A stretch of DNA of 64,000 nucleotides, taken from Poa pratensis (lineage: Eukaryota > Streptophyta > Magnoliopsida > Poales > Poaceae). Positions 23,045-34,910 of the stretch are shown in pieces. Position numbers and translations under genes: made by a program. Below the pieces are notes generated by a model. That model was not told where the DNA came from. It ran no database searches and worked only from the letters and a program-made list of their open reading frames with translations. How positions within the stretch are numbered: position 1 is the first letter of the stretch; every line of letters starts with the position of its first letter. The stretch spans positions 10,679,138-10,743,137 of the forward strand of contig CAMZMU010000049.1 in NCBI GenBank assembly GCA_947311845.1, in the 5' to 3' direction.

Positions 23045-24156
23045 ATGGCTCCCCTGCTCTTCAAGGACATGAGAAGCCTCTCTTGCTCGTCGCCGGCGTC
23101 CACCGCCATATGCCCGAGCCTGGAGCGCCAGCCGATGGTGCGGCCATACAAGGCCGCCGCCAGCCCGCTCTGCCAGGCCCCCACCGAGCCCAGAACCCAC
23201 AGGCAGGACGGCGGCAAGAAAGGGCAGTACCACCGGGCTGTCGTTGCCAATGGCGAGCTCGTCAGCCCGGCCGGGTCGTCCAGGTTCCTGCTGAGCGGCT
23301 GTGCCAGTGCCGCGGAGATCCAGGAGGTGGTGGCGCCGGCGGCGGCGGTTGCCGCTGTTGCCCCGGTTGGTGATGTCACACGGGAGGAGCCAGCTGCTGA
23401 AGTGAAGAACGCCAACACGCAGGAGCAGGTGAGAATACTCTGTAGTTTTCGTTCTGAATCATTGCTGATTACTACGCTGTACTTGTATTTTTGAGCCTTG
23501 CTTCCACTCTTTCTGATACTCCCAAAAAAGCGAAGAGAGGAAAAAATACAGAGATGATGCAATCATCAGTAATCATATCAGTGTTAGACTTGGAGTACTT
23601 TTTTCAGTTAGATATCTGAACTTTATGCTAAAGATGTGGAAATAGAATGATGTCTAGTGTGTGTTTCAGAATTCAGAGTTTGCAGTCAGCCGTGCATTCA
23701 GGATTACTGCTGACTGCTCTGCATAGTTCACACGTTTGGTTCAAGATTTCAAAGCCGAGATGCGTGGTTGTTCTGAAGTAATTAAGCTCTTTAATTTGCT
23801 GCTGGTTATCGTTTCAGGTGGTCGTGCTGAAGGTGTCCCTGCATTGCAAAGCATGCGCCGGCAAAGTGAAGAAGCACCTCTCCAAGATGGAAGGTGAGCA
23901 CCAATATAGGCAGCAAAGCCTTCAAGATCTCTGAAACTTTTGCTTGCGAGTTCAGGAACGAAAGATGCAGCTAACAATACTGCGTTTTTGAACGTGCACA
24001 GGCGTGAGGACGTTCAGCATCGACTTCGCGGCGAAGAAGGTGACGGTGGTGGGCGACGTGACCCCGCTCGGCGTGCTTACCAGCGTCTCCAAGGTCAAGA
24101 ACGCCCAGATCTGGGCGCAGCCGCCGCCGCCGGCGCAGCCCGCCATCGCCGCCTAG
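23045..24156 (+). CDS. HMA-domain metal-binding protein (NaKR-like), three exons
   Basis: Exons 23045-23428, 23818-23893 and 24002-24156 join in frame to a 204-residue protein; all introns are GT-AG (CAG|GTGAGA, TTTCAG, GGTGAGC, GCACAG). The N-terminal 128 residues are low in structure, with a conserved start (MAPLLFKDMRSLSC, then STAIC) resembling the sodium-potassium-root-defective subfamily of plant HMA proteins. Exons 2 and 3 make one heavy-metal-associated domain (about residues 129-192) with the Cys-x-x-Cys metal site at Cys138 and Cys141 (LHCKACAGKVKKHL). The C-terminus is Pro/Ala-rich and has no CaaX box, unlike isoprenylated relatives. Members of the subfamily act in phloem or root ion handling; that is family knowledge only. 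The ATG is the first after the TATA box and has a good context (GCCATGGC). The frame is intact and the gene looks functional. Confidence 0.93.
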
Positions 24157-27100
24157 CTCCGACCAACCAAGAAGCTTGGGATCCCGACGACGAGTCGTGG
24201 TACTGGTAGGTGGATGTGTATGTATGTGAGGAGCACACGCATGTACGTACAGTTGTACGCTTATGGGTCCACTGGGCAGGCAGCCACTGACGACGGCCAG
24301 CCCGTGCCGGCCGGCCGGCATGCTGGACCAGCCGCTGCGTACAGTGACACGGGTGCACATGTCTACGTGTCGTCCTGACTCACTCCTCAACGGGCAGAAT
24401 CAGCTGCGGTTGCAGCTCTGGTTATTTGTTGTGGATGGATCTGTGTGATCGTCTCGTGGTCTCTTGTTTTGTTGTGGTTGGCGCGTGCTGTTTCTACTCT
24501 ACTAGTCCTGAGACTCGGAGCGTGCGAGTGTTTTGTTTTCATCGTGCTGTAATATATGAGGATTTCATGTGCAGATGTGCTGCATTACAATACGTACGTT
24601 ATTTTGCTTTTTGTGGCGAGAATACTATGGTGTCACAAACAATATTATCCAATTTAACCTTTTCTGTAATGGGAGACAACATATCTACATGAAGGAGAAA
24701 AACACCAAGTTCGAAAGTGTCAGACCGGATTCTCGGAAGAAAAAAGAGTTGGATCTACAATCATACCAACAGATACAAAAAAAGGGTTGAATTCCAGTCG
24801 ATCCGCTAGCGGCTGGACACACAATTTCAGGCGAGAAGAATCCTATTCCGACACGGGGATACACCTTACAACCCCAACAAAAACAAAAAACTAATTAAAA
24901 TATGAAACAGAAATGCTCCCACCAGGGTCCGCCGCGCCTCCAAGGCCTGAAAGGTCGTCGAAGGCAGTGTGAACTGACTGTATCGCCTTGGAGAGAACGG
25001 AAACCCTATCCGCCTTGGAGCGTCCTTCTTTTCTCTCTACTCTTATCGGTTTCGTCGTTACCGCCTCACAAACGCCTTATTCAATATGCTCTATAGTCTA
25101 TATATCTCTATTTATACCATAGGCAATGCATGGTTTAAATTCCTAGATATTTGTACCATATGTTTGTAGATATCTCTACTAAGATATTTAAGGATATTAA
25201 AGAAAATAAAACACACATATATATAGATACGTATAATTTATCTAAGCCATAAATGAATCCATTTAGGCATGGCATTTTGTTATTTCTATTTTTCTCTTGT
25301 CTAGTGTGTTCGAACCTACTTTTCGAATATGCATTCCTTCTCTTCGAGATTGAGCATCAATTCTAACAATTCATAGACATCTTGATGGGATAGATGTAGA
25401 TAAACGACCCCCCCCCCCCTCCCTCCTCATACGGCTCGAGAAAATGATTTGAATATCTTTCTATAACAACAAAAGTTAGACTATGACGTGCATTAATTTT
25501 GTGGTAGAGAAAACAAATTTCACTTTCACTCATGAGTGAATGAAGTTTTCTAATTCTGATTAACTAAAACAAATGTTTTTAAGGGCCTATGTATCGAAAG
25601 AAAAAATAACAAATTTACTTTTCGAAGTATAATTTTGATTTAGTGCAAGTGTGCTTGAAAAGGCAAACATTATAGTAATTTAACCAAAATGTTGCATTGA
25701 AATATTTAGCGGCGTAGTTGCCTCTCTTGTTTAATAAGTGTAATAGAAAACTATAATGGAGATCAAACACGAGCCATCGTACGGTCTAAGCATGAATCAT
25801 GTCTTATCTTTTCAACAACTTTATAAGTAACGAAAAATCCATTTAATTTACTCTTATCAAGCAAGAACAGGAGAATTTGACTTACAAGTCTTGGTGTAGG
25901 TTGCACAAGTACAAGGGCGAGAGTTCTCTAGTCTCTGTCCTGATCGGTAATGTTGAGGCCATTAGTGTACAAAAGAACAGATACCGGTCTCGCCGTAGGA
26001 GATTCTCCAAGGACACCTAGAGGAGGCGCTGAAGAACAGGCTCCACGAACGTCATTTCGGGAGCTCTCGTGAACTAGAGAAGATGACAATTTTTATTATT
26101 ATTTATATTTTGTTTTTTAGATGAAAAGATACCTCTGTCCGACTTCATTGAAACGAAACAGTAATAGAGTCTTTGCAGTAAACATCTAGCAAGCAGTACC
26201 TTTGAGTTTCTGGAGCAATAAAGGTTATCTCATCGAGTTAGCATATTACATTATTACCACAATAAGAAGAAGGAGAAAAGGCCTACGCGTTAACGTAAAA
26301 ATATTTTTAATTCATTTCTATATTTTTTACAGCATAAAATGTCTTGTAATTGGTAAAGTGTGGAATTTCTTTTCTAAAACAATGGCAAAATCTTAGTTTA
26401 TTCAATCAATTAAGAAAACTATTGCTCTGAGTTAATCGAAAAGCTCGGAGAAACCCTATACATACGGGCACTCCAACACTGATACAAGCACGACCAACCC
26501 CACTCTCGACGCATCAGATGTAACAAATCATGCATGTCTCATACATACAATCCATCAGATAACCGCTCCCACCAAAACTAGCCCGCCACACATTGTTGGA
26601 GAGAAGAGTCTCGTGACCACAAGACTATATCTCTGAGACGACACAATGTCGGTTTAGTTAGTAATTATCATGCGACAAACATGTGTGTCCTCTCATTGTT
26701 AGCCTACTTCATTGATGATCTTATAGCAGAAGCCATAAATGAAGGTCGAGCTCGTGGGAGCCATTTATTTTGAAAAATTTCAAACTCATATTTTAAAATT
26801 TAAAATACTCTAAATAAAATCATGGATGTAACCAATTTTGTATTCAACCAACCTGCAAAATTTTAAATCAAAATAATTCCTTCTCTCGGCTATAAACAAA
26901 TAAAAAAATCTGAAATTTTTGGAAGAATTTAAAATTTGCATTGTTCACTACTTTAAATGTATGATTTTGTGATATTTGCGCAGACCAAAATACAAAAACA
27001 AATCTAATTGATATGTTATATGTTGGTAGAATACAACATATTCTACATTCAGGATTTTTGTAGATGTTTTTGACATGTAAATATATGTTTGTTTGTGAAT

Positions 27101-28152
27101 ATAAAGGGCTCCTTGTAGTCCGCGTCCATTTCTCCACTCTCATTATACATGGGCTTTTATAAAATTAAGTTTTTTTTTATATTGTGTAAAGATCAAGGAG
27201 TTCCTTCCCGAAGGAAGCTTAGCTTATTAGAGAAAGGTGTAGCTGACATTTTTCTTCAAGGAGCAAGGTTTTTTTGTAGTGAATTATGGAGGTGCAAGTT
27301 TTAGCTAACTTTTCTAGGTGACACGAGTTTAAAAGTATTTTTTATAGCTCGGGCTGCATGTAGCTTTTTTGTTTAAAAAAATTGTAGATCAGATTTTAAA
27401 ATTTCAAAAAACTTGACAGAACAAATCTAAATGTACTCAATGATGTATTATACAAAGGTGCAAAATCTCAGTGTAAAATACTTTATATTCTAGGCTACAT
27501 AAAATATAACAAAATTTGTAGGTTTGAAAATTTGCACGGCTCGCTATTTCATGCCCAAGCTTTTGTCTTTTTCGCAACTAAGTATTTCACATTATTTTTT
27601 ATACGCTGGTCTATAGATCATTGACTAACATTTCCAAATTACTGGTACCATTGCGCCCAAGACCCAAAACTTCTCACTCCCGTTTTTGATAACTTGTAGT
27701 ATTGTTTTTTGTGGAGACGACAGCTTGTTTAGTTGAAGCATTACTAGTTACTAGTTGATAATCTTAATACGGACTAGAAACGTGAAAGATAAAGGAGATA
27801 TACTGTTACTGCATTGCAAGGCTGCCCATGTTTTTTTTATTTTGTAGCGATTATACTTTTGTCTTTATTTATTTTTTGAGTTTAAGGTGGTCTACTTCGG
27901 TCTTTATGCATGTGGATTGTAATTAGACTTGAAAAACATTAGCTGTCATCTCGGCTGAACCAATAATTTTACATCTGGATCGGATGTTGTGCATTTTAAT
28001 TAGACATGTTAACTATTTGATCGTGCGTTGCATGAGAGATTTTATGGCCACCATATACTGTTGCACGGAAAACGTTCGGTCATTTAATATGTGCGTTCTA
28101 TAGGATGGGAATCGTGCGGCGCGGCGACGGATATGAAATCGCTCCACAATTA
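24157..28152. other. Long AT-rich intergenic stretch
   Basis: 24,157-24,560 is the likely 3' untranslated region of the HMA gene. 25,040-25,270 and 25,560-25,780 belong to a dispersed repeat also seen near 32.9 and 38.5 kb. A 12-base C-run sits at 25,408-25,419. A phrase next to it, CCTCATACGGCTCGAGAAAA, resembles the end region of plastid group II introns. 26,750-27,600 is very AT-rich and looks like old transposon sequence of no class I can name. No gene seen. Confidence 0.45.
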
Positions 28153-28415
28153 GGCTGCTCACAATGGAGAGTAACTTAGACTATTAATATGTATATGTTA
28201 CTACTCTAAGTTACTATCTCCATAGTGGGGAGTAACATGTGTGTAGTGTCATATTTAATAGGTTATACACTCATTTTGCTTTGAAATTTGTGATGTTTAT
28301 GGCAACATAGCTAGTTACCATAACCATCTCTCTGCTCATTAATTATCCACCACATCAGATTTTTTGCCTACATGGCACTGATTTACTCCTCATGTTACTC
28401 CCATTGTGACTAGTC
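28153..28415. mobile_element. Tourist-type (PIF/Harbinger) MITE, 263 bp
   Basis: Starts GGCTGCTCACAATGG and ends with the complement of GACTAGTCACAATGGG. It is flanked by TTA at 28150-28152 and 28416-28418. The TTA duplication and the GTAACTTAG-type interior fit Tourist elements. Confidence 0.88.
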
Positions 28416-28627
28416 TTAGGTCAATCACGAAATAAAAAATGGTTTTTACATATTACAAAATCAAGATGAATAAATGTATTAGCAATCTGAATAAAAATAA
28501 TAATATTAATGATAATAATAATTCCTCACATGAAAACCTAAACAACTACCGTAGTCCATAGCCCATAGGATAATAAGATCAACACGGAAAGTAACAGGAA
28601 TCACGGTAATAATTTTCTGTTGTATGA

Positions 28628-29356
28628 TTAATAACGTCCACGACGGCGGCCCCGTGATCCACCGGCGGGTTCTTGTTTCAAACACCACTGGACGTACTCG
28701 TCGTCATCCGCACGACGCTGGCGCCGAGGTCGGCGGCCATACCCATACCCCGGTGAGTACTCGGGGTCGTCCTCCTCCTCGTCGTACTCCTCGTCGAGTG
28801 CGACGTCGTCTTGCGCCAGGTACGAGCCCACGACCTGCGTGACGCCCACGTCGCACCGGATCACGATGCTGTCGTCGCGGATCAGATCCCCGCGGCGCTT
28901 CTCCAGCTCTTCCTTGGTGATGAACTCGTCGTGGCCGCATCCTGGCCCTGCAGGTTCGTGGGCGGGGCTCCTCCTGACGTTCAAGTGCTCGTAGACGACG
29001 CTGGGGTCGCTGGTGAAGGAGCCCGTCTCGGCGGGGAGCTCGTACGAGGGGACGCCGGCGTTGTCTAGGAGGCTGAACTTGTACTGCGCCTGCTTGACGC
29101 TGTGGGTGCGGTCGACGAGCTGGAGGTAGACGGAGATGGCGTTGGAGTTGGTGGTGTCGCGGCCGTTGGGGTAGTAGTCGATGCGCCAGGCGTGGCCGCC
29201 GATGTTGAACTGCTGGGAGGAGAGCTTCTGGCCGGGGAGGGTCGTCTTGGTGGTGTGCGAGTAACCCTCGATGCGCAGCAGATGGAAGCCGTTCGCTGGG
29301 TTGGCGACTATCTTCGAGGCCGATCGCGACAGACGACCAGGGCCGGCAGAAGACAT
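28628..29356 (-). CDS. MATH-domain protein without BTB domain
   Basis: Single-exon minus-strand ORF of 242 residues. Residues about 22-170 form a MATH (TRAF-like) domain of the grass MATH-BTB family (GFHLLRIEGYSHT, GGHAWRIDYYPNG, ISVYLQLVDR, FITKEELEKR, DDSIVIRCDV). In that family a BTB domain should follow and recruit cullin-3; here it is absent. Instead the tail is acidic (DEEYDEEEDDPE), then basic and Arg/Gly-rich (GRRPRRQRR, GGSRGRRRGRY), ending at 28628. Such a MATH-only protein could bind substrates without delivering them to a ligase, as a competitor; this is inference. A TATA box lies about 100 bp upstream. The ATG at 29354-29356 has a good context. The flanks are transposon-rich, and a copia-type LTR lies about 450 bp upstream on the same strand. 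The frame is intact. Confidence 0.85.
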   Translation of the reverse strand: MSSAGPGRLSRSASKIVANPANGFHLLRIEGYSHTTKTTLPGQKLSSQQFNIGGHAWRIDYYPNGRDTTNSNAISVYLQLVDRTHSVKQAQYKFSLLDNAGVPSYELPAETGSFTSDPSVVYEHLNVRRSPAHEPAGPGCGHDEFITKEELEKRRGDLIRDDSIVIRCDVGVTQVVGSYLAQDDVALDEEYDEEEDDPEYSPGYGYGRRPRRQRRADDDEYVQWCLKQEPAGGSRGRRRGRY

Positions 29357-29452
29357 GGTTGCCTGATCGATCGAGAAACCTATCTAGATGGGGGAGATGA
29401 GCGTGTAAAACTCGATCGCTATTCGGTGGAGAACCCCGACCGCTGGTTGTGT

Positions 29453-29460
29453 ATTTATAT
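29453..29460 (-). promoter_or_regulatory. TATA box of the MATH-domain gene
   Basis: On the minus strand TATAAATA lies 97 bp upstream of the ATG, giving a short leader of about 65-70 nt. Confidence 0.6.
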
Positions 29461-29884
29461 TGCTTCAATAGAGTAAGTCGGGTTTATAGACTAACCGACG
29501 TTATTCTAAATAGAGCACAAAAAGATAGCAACGGCGTTGATGCAGATCACGTACAGGAGAGAGTCTAAGTCGGTTTAACGCCGAGCGCATCGTCTTGGTG
29601 ATCGATCTCACGCTCCGATTTATTCGACCGCCCTCCTGGTGACCGATCTGATCGCGAGCCAAAGTCACCGTCTCCATGACGTCATTAACAACCAGGTCCG
29701 ATCGCATTTCTGATCGATCCTACCGCCTGCAGCCCATCAGTCGGTATATGCCACCTGCCCAATGCATTCGGCACCACCGGCGCATCTACAATGGCTGCCA
29801 TGCCACCTTGCACACCTATCATACGTGTACATTCGCCCATCGAGCATGATTCTCGCAGATGATCTTCGCATGGCCTCGAGCAGT
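29461..29884 (-). other. Probable leader/internal remnant of a copia-type element
   Basis: This stretch follows the primer-binding site on the minus strand, so it is the likely start of the internal region of the retroelement. I see no gag motif in it and no intact frame. Confidence 0.4.
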
Positions 29885-30235
29885 CTCTGATACCACTTGT
29901 TGTCTTCGTAGTCGTATAATCAATATGTCGATGACTAACCAATTACAACACAATGGCAACACCAAAATTTATTAACGAGATTCAACGAACTTGCCTACTC
30001 CCAGGAACATGATAATGGGCGCCCCTCCCTGATGCCTCCGGTGTTGCCATAAAATTAACATAAGTTACATCATATGGTACCCCCACATTATATAGGAGGC
30101 CAAGGTAATAAGAGTCCGACTCCAATACTATCTATGGGGCCAATACCTAATACAACTCCAAGTTTTAACGCTCTTGTACAAATAGTCGACATAAACTCAA
30201 TAGGGTTTCACATCCTTATGCAGACTTCGCATAAC
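29885..30235 (-). mobile_element. LTR end with primer-binding site, Ty1/copia-type, partial
   Basis: On the minus strand TGGTATCAGAG (29885-29895) is the usual initiator-tRNA-Met primer-binding site of plant copia-type elements. Immediately upstream is an LTR-like segment ending near 29898, with a TATATAATG promoter motif near 30,090. The far edge of the LTR is uncertain, about 30.2 kb. No second LTR or pol region is present, so it is a truncated copy. Confidence 0.6.
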
Positions 30236-30397
30236 TAAATTCATGATTACAAGATTTTCGCACATATCTATTGAAAATGATTCTATTCTACCAACATGAA
30301 TCATGCATGATGTTCATAGTAGAAGCTAGAAAGTACGCATTGTGAGGTGATTGTTGAATCATGAACATGAAAGCCATATGTTACAATTGAGGACAAA

Positions 30398-32853
30398 AAA
30401 AATGACCGTTAGGAAAGTGAGCTCCTGCGACCCCGCGGGCGACCGCGCCCCCGCGCCGCCGGCCGCCCCCGCGCCTTCCCGGCTGGCCCCGGCCTCTGCG
30501 GCGCTCCCTCCGCCGCCGCCGCGTCTCCCGCGCGATTTCGTCCCCGTCGTCCTGGGTTTGGGGATGCCGGCGTGCTCCCCAGCCTTGCCTGATCTGCACG
30601 CCCGAGCTTGGATCGCGCCACCGCCGGCGTCTACTTCGCCACCTCGCCGGCCGGTGGAGAGCGGTTCTGAGGTCTTCTCCGACTCGCCGCCTGAGGTCTG
30701 CGACCAGGTCATGGCGCCTGCGCCATTTTTGGTGCCTCTGCGACCCACCGGCATCTTGAAGCGGCCACGCAATCTTCAGGTACCTGCTCCGCGCACGAAG
30801 ACGGTCACCTTCGAGGTTCCCCTTCGCATTGCGTCGCCTCCGGTGCTGCTGGGTGGCTCTGCCTCGGGCGCGCGGGCGGGCGAGTCAAGCCTCGTTGACT
30901 TCGATGCGTCGTCCTCGCCCCCTCGTCAGCCGACGTCCTCGTGCTCCAGCGGCGTCCTCGGCGTGCGCCCGCACGGCGCCATGTCTCCGATGCCGGCGGC
31001 GCCTCGCTCAAGCCGGCCAGCGCGCCGCTCCAGCCCTTCCGCCCAAGAGCACCGCGTGGACTCCTCCTCGTCCTCCTCGTCGCGCAGCCGCCCTCCGCTC
31101 CGCTCCGTCGTCGTTGTGCCGCCCTCCCATCTGGATGAGGAGGGATGGCTCACCGTTCCTCTGCGGCGCCGCCCGGCTTGCTGCCCCGACAGCGGTGGGG
31201 CTAGACCCAGGTCGCGTAGCCCCCAGCCCAGCGCGGCCGCGCTTCGCTTCCAGAGACGCACGGAGGGGTTGTGTGCCCGCTGCCTCGCCCCCATCGACCA
31301 CCACCGCTCCTCCGCCTGCAGTGCTCCGATTTGGTGCCTCTCTTGCAAACTCTCCGGCCACAAGGAGAGAGATTGCCCGTCCCGGCGTGCCTCCAAGTCT
31401 CCTCGCCCCGAGGCCGCCAGCCGTCCTCCTCGACAACCTGCATCATGTCCCCTCACGCCGGGAGCCCTTTCGTGGGCTGCTGTCACCGCCGTTCCACGCG
31501 CCGTCCTCAAGCCTGCTCCGTCAAGGCCCGCCGCTCCCCCGCCACCGCCGCCCTTGGAGCACGCCTGTTGCCCGGCGATTCACCAGCCACAGCTCGTCAT
31601 TCATCCATGCGCTTGCCTCCCCGCCGACGAGATGCGTGCTATCCTCTCGGACATGGCGGCATCTCTCCGGGCCGAGCTCAAGGAGCTCGTGGCTGAAGCC
31701 GTTGCTCCCATCCTCGCCGCTTCGACGGCCGCGTGCGGCTGGATCGAGCGCTCGCGCGGCATCACCTCTCAGGCGAAGGAGCTCAACGACGTCCTGCTGC
31801 CTATCTGCGGGGTGAGGTCCCCATCCCACTCGCCTTCTCTGTGTGGCAACGAGGCTGTGCAAGTTGACGAAGCGGCGCGCCAGCCGATGGAGATGAAGCT
31901 GAATGGCGGGACTGAGCCCTGCCACGAGATCACGTCGCCTTGTGCATCGCCGTTGGGCGGCTCTGAGCTGGATGGTATTGACGCCACTCCAAGCCCGGTT
32001 AGGGAGTTGGAACCCTCCTTCAACTCCGGGGTGGCGCCGATGCAGCCTTGCGCTGATGATGTTGTCGCCATCGAGTTTGACATCGTCAATGAAGACTCGG
32101 AGCCGTCACGGGATGCTGTTTCGGTAGAGTATGAAGACTCGGAGCCGTCGCGGGCTGCCGATTCAGAAGAGGTCGCTGAAGCTGCCTTGTTGGGTGATCT
32201 CCTGGCTCCCTCGCCGGCCCTTGGCGGGGGTGGAGGCGTGAGCACGGGCGGAGACGTCGTGGCCCGTTGCTGGGCTCGGTGCATGACCTCTTCTCCAGGG
32301 CGTCTGTGCCCCTGCTTTCTTGCCCCGCGCCTCGGACACCGGCTATGGCCTGTGTTGAGCCGACGTCGGAGATTCGCCGCAGTGATCGGCTGGATGCGAA
32401 ACCGAAGATGTCGGCTGTCGAGAAGACTGTTCGCGTGCTGAACAAAAAGATGGGAATTCAAGTGGCGGAGAATGCTCCCTTCGAGCAAGCTCGCAAGCAA
32501 TTTGAGGGTAGCTTCAAGACGCAGATGTCTGACTCGTCTATGCAGGCGCTCAATGTTTTTTTCAAGCTAAAAATTCCGAGCCTTGCCGCTGTTAACGACG
32601 CCCTCATAGGCCTGGCTGGCCCAGGTGGTGTGGAGTTCACGCCTTCAGCTGAGTAAGAGGTCTACGTCACTCTCCTGCCCTGTCCAGCGTGTTCTTGGAC
32701 CATGTTGAGGGCCGAGTAGAAGTTTGAACTGGCTGAGTTTTGCTCTGGCCGGTTTTGTATCTTCTTTTTTATTTGGGCCTAGGCCTCCACTGTTTGCTCC
32801 TTCTTTATCAATATAAAAGGCAAAGATTTTGCCTTGTTTCAAAAAAAAAAAAA
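30398..32853 (+). mobile_element. LINE-type retroposed copy with ORF1 only
   Basis: A 2.46-kb insertion ends in a poly(A) tail (32841-32854) and is flanked by a 15-bp target duplication, ACAATTGAGGACAAA (30383-30397 and 32854-32868; one A is shared with the tail). It holds a gag-like ORF1 and a 3' region of the type AATATAAAAGGCAAAG found at the end of grass LINEs. There is no endonuclease or reverse transcriptase. The copy starts almost at the ORF1 ATG, so a 5' leader is missing. Confidence 0.9.
30402..32656 (+). pseudogene. LINE ORF1 (gag-like, CCHC zinc knuckle), frameshifted
   Basis: From the ATG at 30402 the frame encodes a Pro/Ser/Arg-rich protein with a CCHC zinc knuckle of the form CX2CX4HX4C (31335-31376, CLSCKLSGHKERDC) preceded by a second Cys-rich unit (CARCLAPIDHH). 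This matches ORF1 proteins of grass LINEs, which bind the element RNA. Acidic segments follow, with two copies of EDSEPSR. At about 32261-32267 one base appears to be missing. The first frame then gives an Arg-rich tail stopping at 32441, while another frame continues LLGSVHDLFSRASVPLLSC and reaches the expected end (RRSDRLDAKPKMS, MQALNVFFKL) with a stop at 32654-32656. The longer upstream frame back to 30351 includes target DNA. GC content is far above the flanks. Confidence 0.8.
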
Positions 32854-32868
32854 ACAATTGAGGACAAA

Positions 32869-33590
32869 CTGCTCGTAGTCGTCTTATATGCTCTAGAATT
32901 CTATACTTATTTTCACCTACCATATATAATGCCCCATGAAAGTCTCTATATCAAGATATTTGTACCATACGCCTTAGAACACTCTGCCAAGATATTTAAG
33001 TATAATAAAATATCTGCGAGCATATATACATTCCTACGGTTCATCTAACGGATACAAAGTACATGGAGGCTTCATTATTTTTTTCTCTATCACCAAGAAT
33101 ATTTTTTTCTTAAATACTCCTTGTGTCTCAAACTATACGGCACGCTATTCTTATGCTGGCTTTTGATACTTGACTTTGACCACTAATATATATTAAAATA
33201 AATGGATTCAGAATGTATAAATGGTACCGTGGGATTCGTTTTGTAAAATTCTTTCATTCATATACCATTATAGTATTTTTGTGGACATATTATAAGTATA
33301 AATCCTGGTCAAACTTGTACGTTGTTTACCAGCGAAATTTAAGTGTGTCTTATATTTTGAGGCAGAGGGAGTAAAAGGTTTCTCGAAGGGCATTTTGTTT
33401 CTAACCCTTGGGTTTGAGTTAAGTGCAAATGTACTTCAAAGTTTTTTAAGAATCTGCAGGGTCAAATTGGAACTATGCATCTAAAACAATGTGTCTTAAT
33501 TAATGTTACGTTTAACATCTTTTGTTGTGGTATAATTATCTTGAGTGTGGTAGAAAACTATAATCATGCAACCGCGAGAAATGTCAACGA
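32869..33590. repeat. Dispersed unclassified repeat, copy 2 of 3
   Basis: Shares phrases such as CTACCAAGATATTTAA/CTGCCAAGATATTTAA and GTGTGGTAGAAAACTATAAT with copies near 25.04-25.78 kb and 38.51-39.06 kb, all in the same orientation. The LINE copy at 30,398 and a Stowaway MITE are inserted in or beside this copy. The class is unknown. Confidence 0.7.
33117..33371. mobile_element. Stowaway-type MITE, 255 bp
   Basis: The left end CTCCTTGTGTCTCAAACTAT pairs with the complement of the right end, CTCCCTCTGCCTCAAAATAT. TA flanks both sides (33115-33116, 33372-33373). Copy 3 of the host repeat shows the uninterrupted site. Confidence 0.88.
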
Positions 33591-34119
33591 AATTCAAAGA
33601 CGGGCAGCTCCGTGTCAAAGCGGCACGAGTGCCCCTCTCTGGATGGCCGGTCGATGACAAGTCTGGGGCCCATCATGAACCGAACAAACTCATCCGAGAT
33701 GAAGATAATGTGAATGAATGCCGGGTCTGGGAAAAGTATCCTCGGGACCGGTTGTCTTTTATTAATATTACAGTTTCTCAAAATACCGTGGTTTCAAATA
33801 CTTTGACGCGTTTGGTTGTGAATAAATATTGGAGTATTGATACTTTAATATCTTTGAAAACATGTTATTTTTAAGTATTTTCCAATGAAAAAACTACCAT
33901 GGATCTGTTTTTCTAAAACTGAAGTACTACTATGCCAGAAACGTAAATACTATGGTATTAGAATATTTCGTTTTTAGAAAAAACTTTGCTACTGTCACTA
34001 GAGCAGCTTCCTCCGTAGCCGTGAATCTCGCGGCCCTGCAGCTCGGAGCGCCCACGACCCGAAGTCGCCCGCAAGGTGTCGGCCGTTTGCCCCGGCCACA
34101 ACCGAGGTACGGCTCCGCC

Positions 34120-34910
34120 ATGGATAGCTCCGATGAGTATTTTTACAATACCTGCATCATGTACCAGTCCTCATCTGATGATCTGTCATATTATGAGAGT
34201 GATATCCTTGTTGCCACCCACATCGTCAATGAGAGTACAAAAAGAGGATGCAGCCATTGTTCAGAGGGTCATTGTCGGGTCGTTTTGTTGCCTTGGACCG
34301 CAATAGATCAGCTGACCACGTCCAGCTCTACGGGGACTATTTTCGTCAGTTGAAACCAACATATTCTCCCAAGACTTTTTGGCGCCGGTTCCGGGATGAG
34401 AAGATCGTTGTTCAACCGTGTAGGGGAGATGCATTTTGATGATTATTTCATATGCAAGAGAGATGTCGTTGGTACCCTCGGCTTCTCCTCGTATCAAAAT
34501 ACACCACAGCCATTCGGATGCTTGCATATGGAGTGGTCGGTGATCTTGTGGATGAGTACATACGGATGAGTGAGCCCACGTGACTAGATGCAATATACAA
34601 ATTTTGCAAATCTGCAGTTCAGGTCTTTGGCAGGGAGTACTTGAGGGAACCCAATGTTGAGGACATGACCCGACTCTTGTTGATCAACGAGTCTAGAGGC
34701 TTTCCTGTAATGATTGGCAGTATAGATTGCATGCACTGAGAGTGAAGGAATTGTCCATTTGCTTGACAGGGCAGTACAAGGGACATGTTGGAGATTGCAC
34801 GGTCACATGATCTCTGGATTTGACACTCATTCTTTGGCATGGCTGCTTCGCACAATCATATCAGTGTGATTCAGCGATCTCCGGCGTTCAACAGGCTCTC
34901 CCATGGCATG
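34120..34910 (+). pseudogene. PIF/Harbinger transposase remnant (HARBI1/ALP1-like)
   Basis: Translations in successive frames give a degraded Harbinger-type nuclease. The start is MDSSDEYFYN, then DHVQLYGDYF, FNRVGEMHFDDYF, YGVVGDLVDEYIRM, LDAIYKFCKS, FGREYLREPN and the hallmark GFPVMIGSIDCMH followed by WKNCPFA. The region ends near HISVIQRSPAFNRLSHG, so the last part of the DDE domain is missing. At least three stops and three frame changes are present. It could be the source type for Tourist MITEs such as that at 28,153, but the ends do not allow a direct link. Confidence 0.85.

Noticed and set aside
30409..32500. Long minus-strand and alternate-frame ORFs over the LINE ORF1
   Set aside because: Shadows of a GC-rich coding frame; the zinc knuckle and family end motif are on the plus strand.
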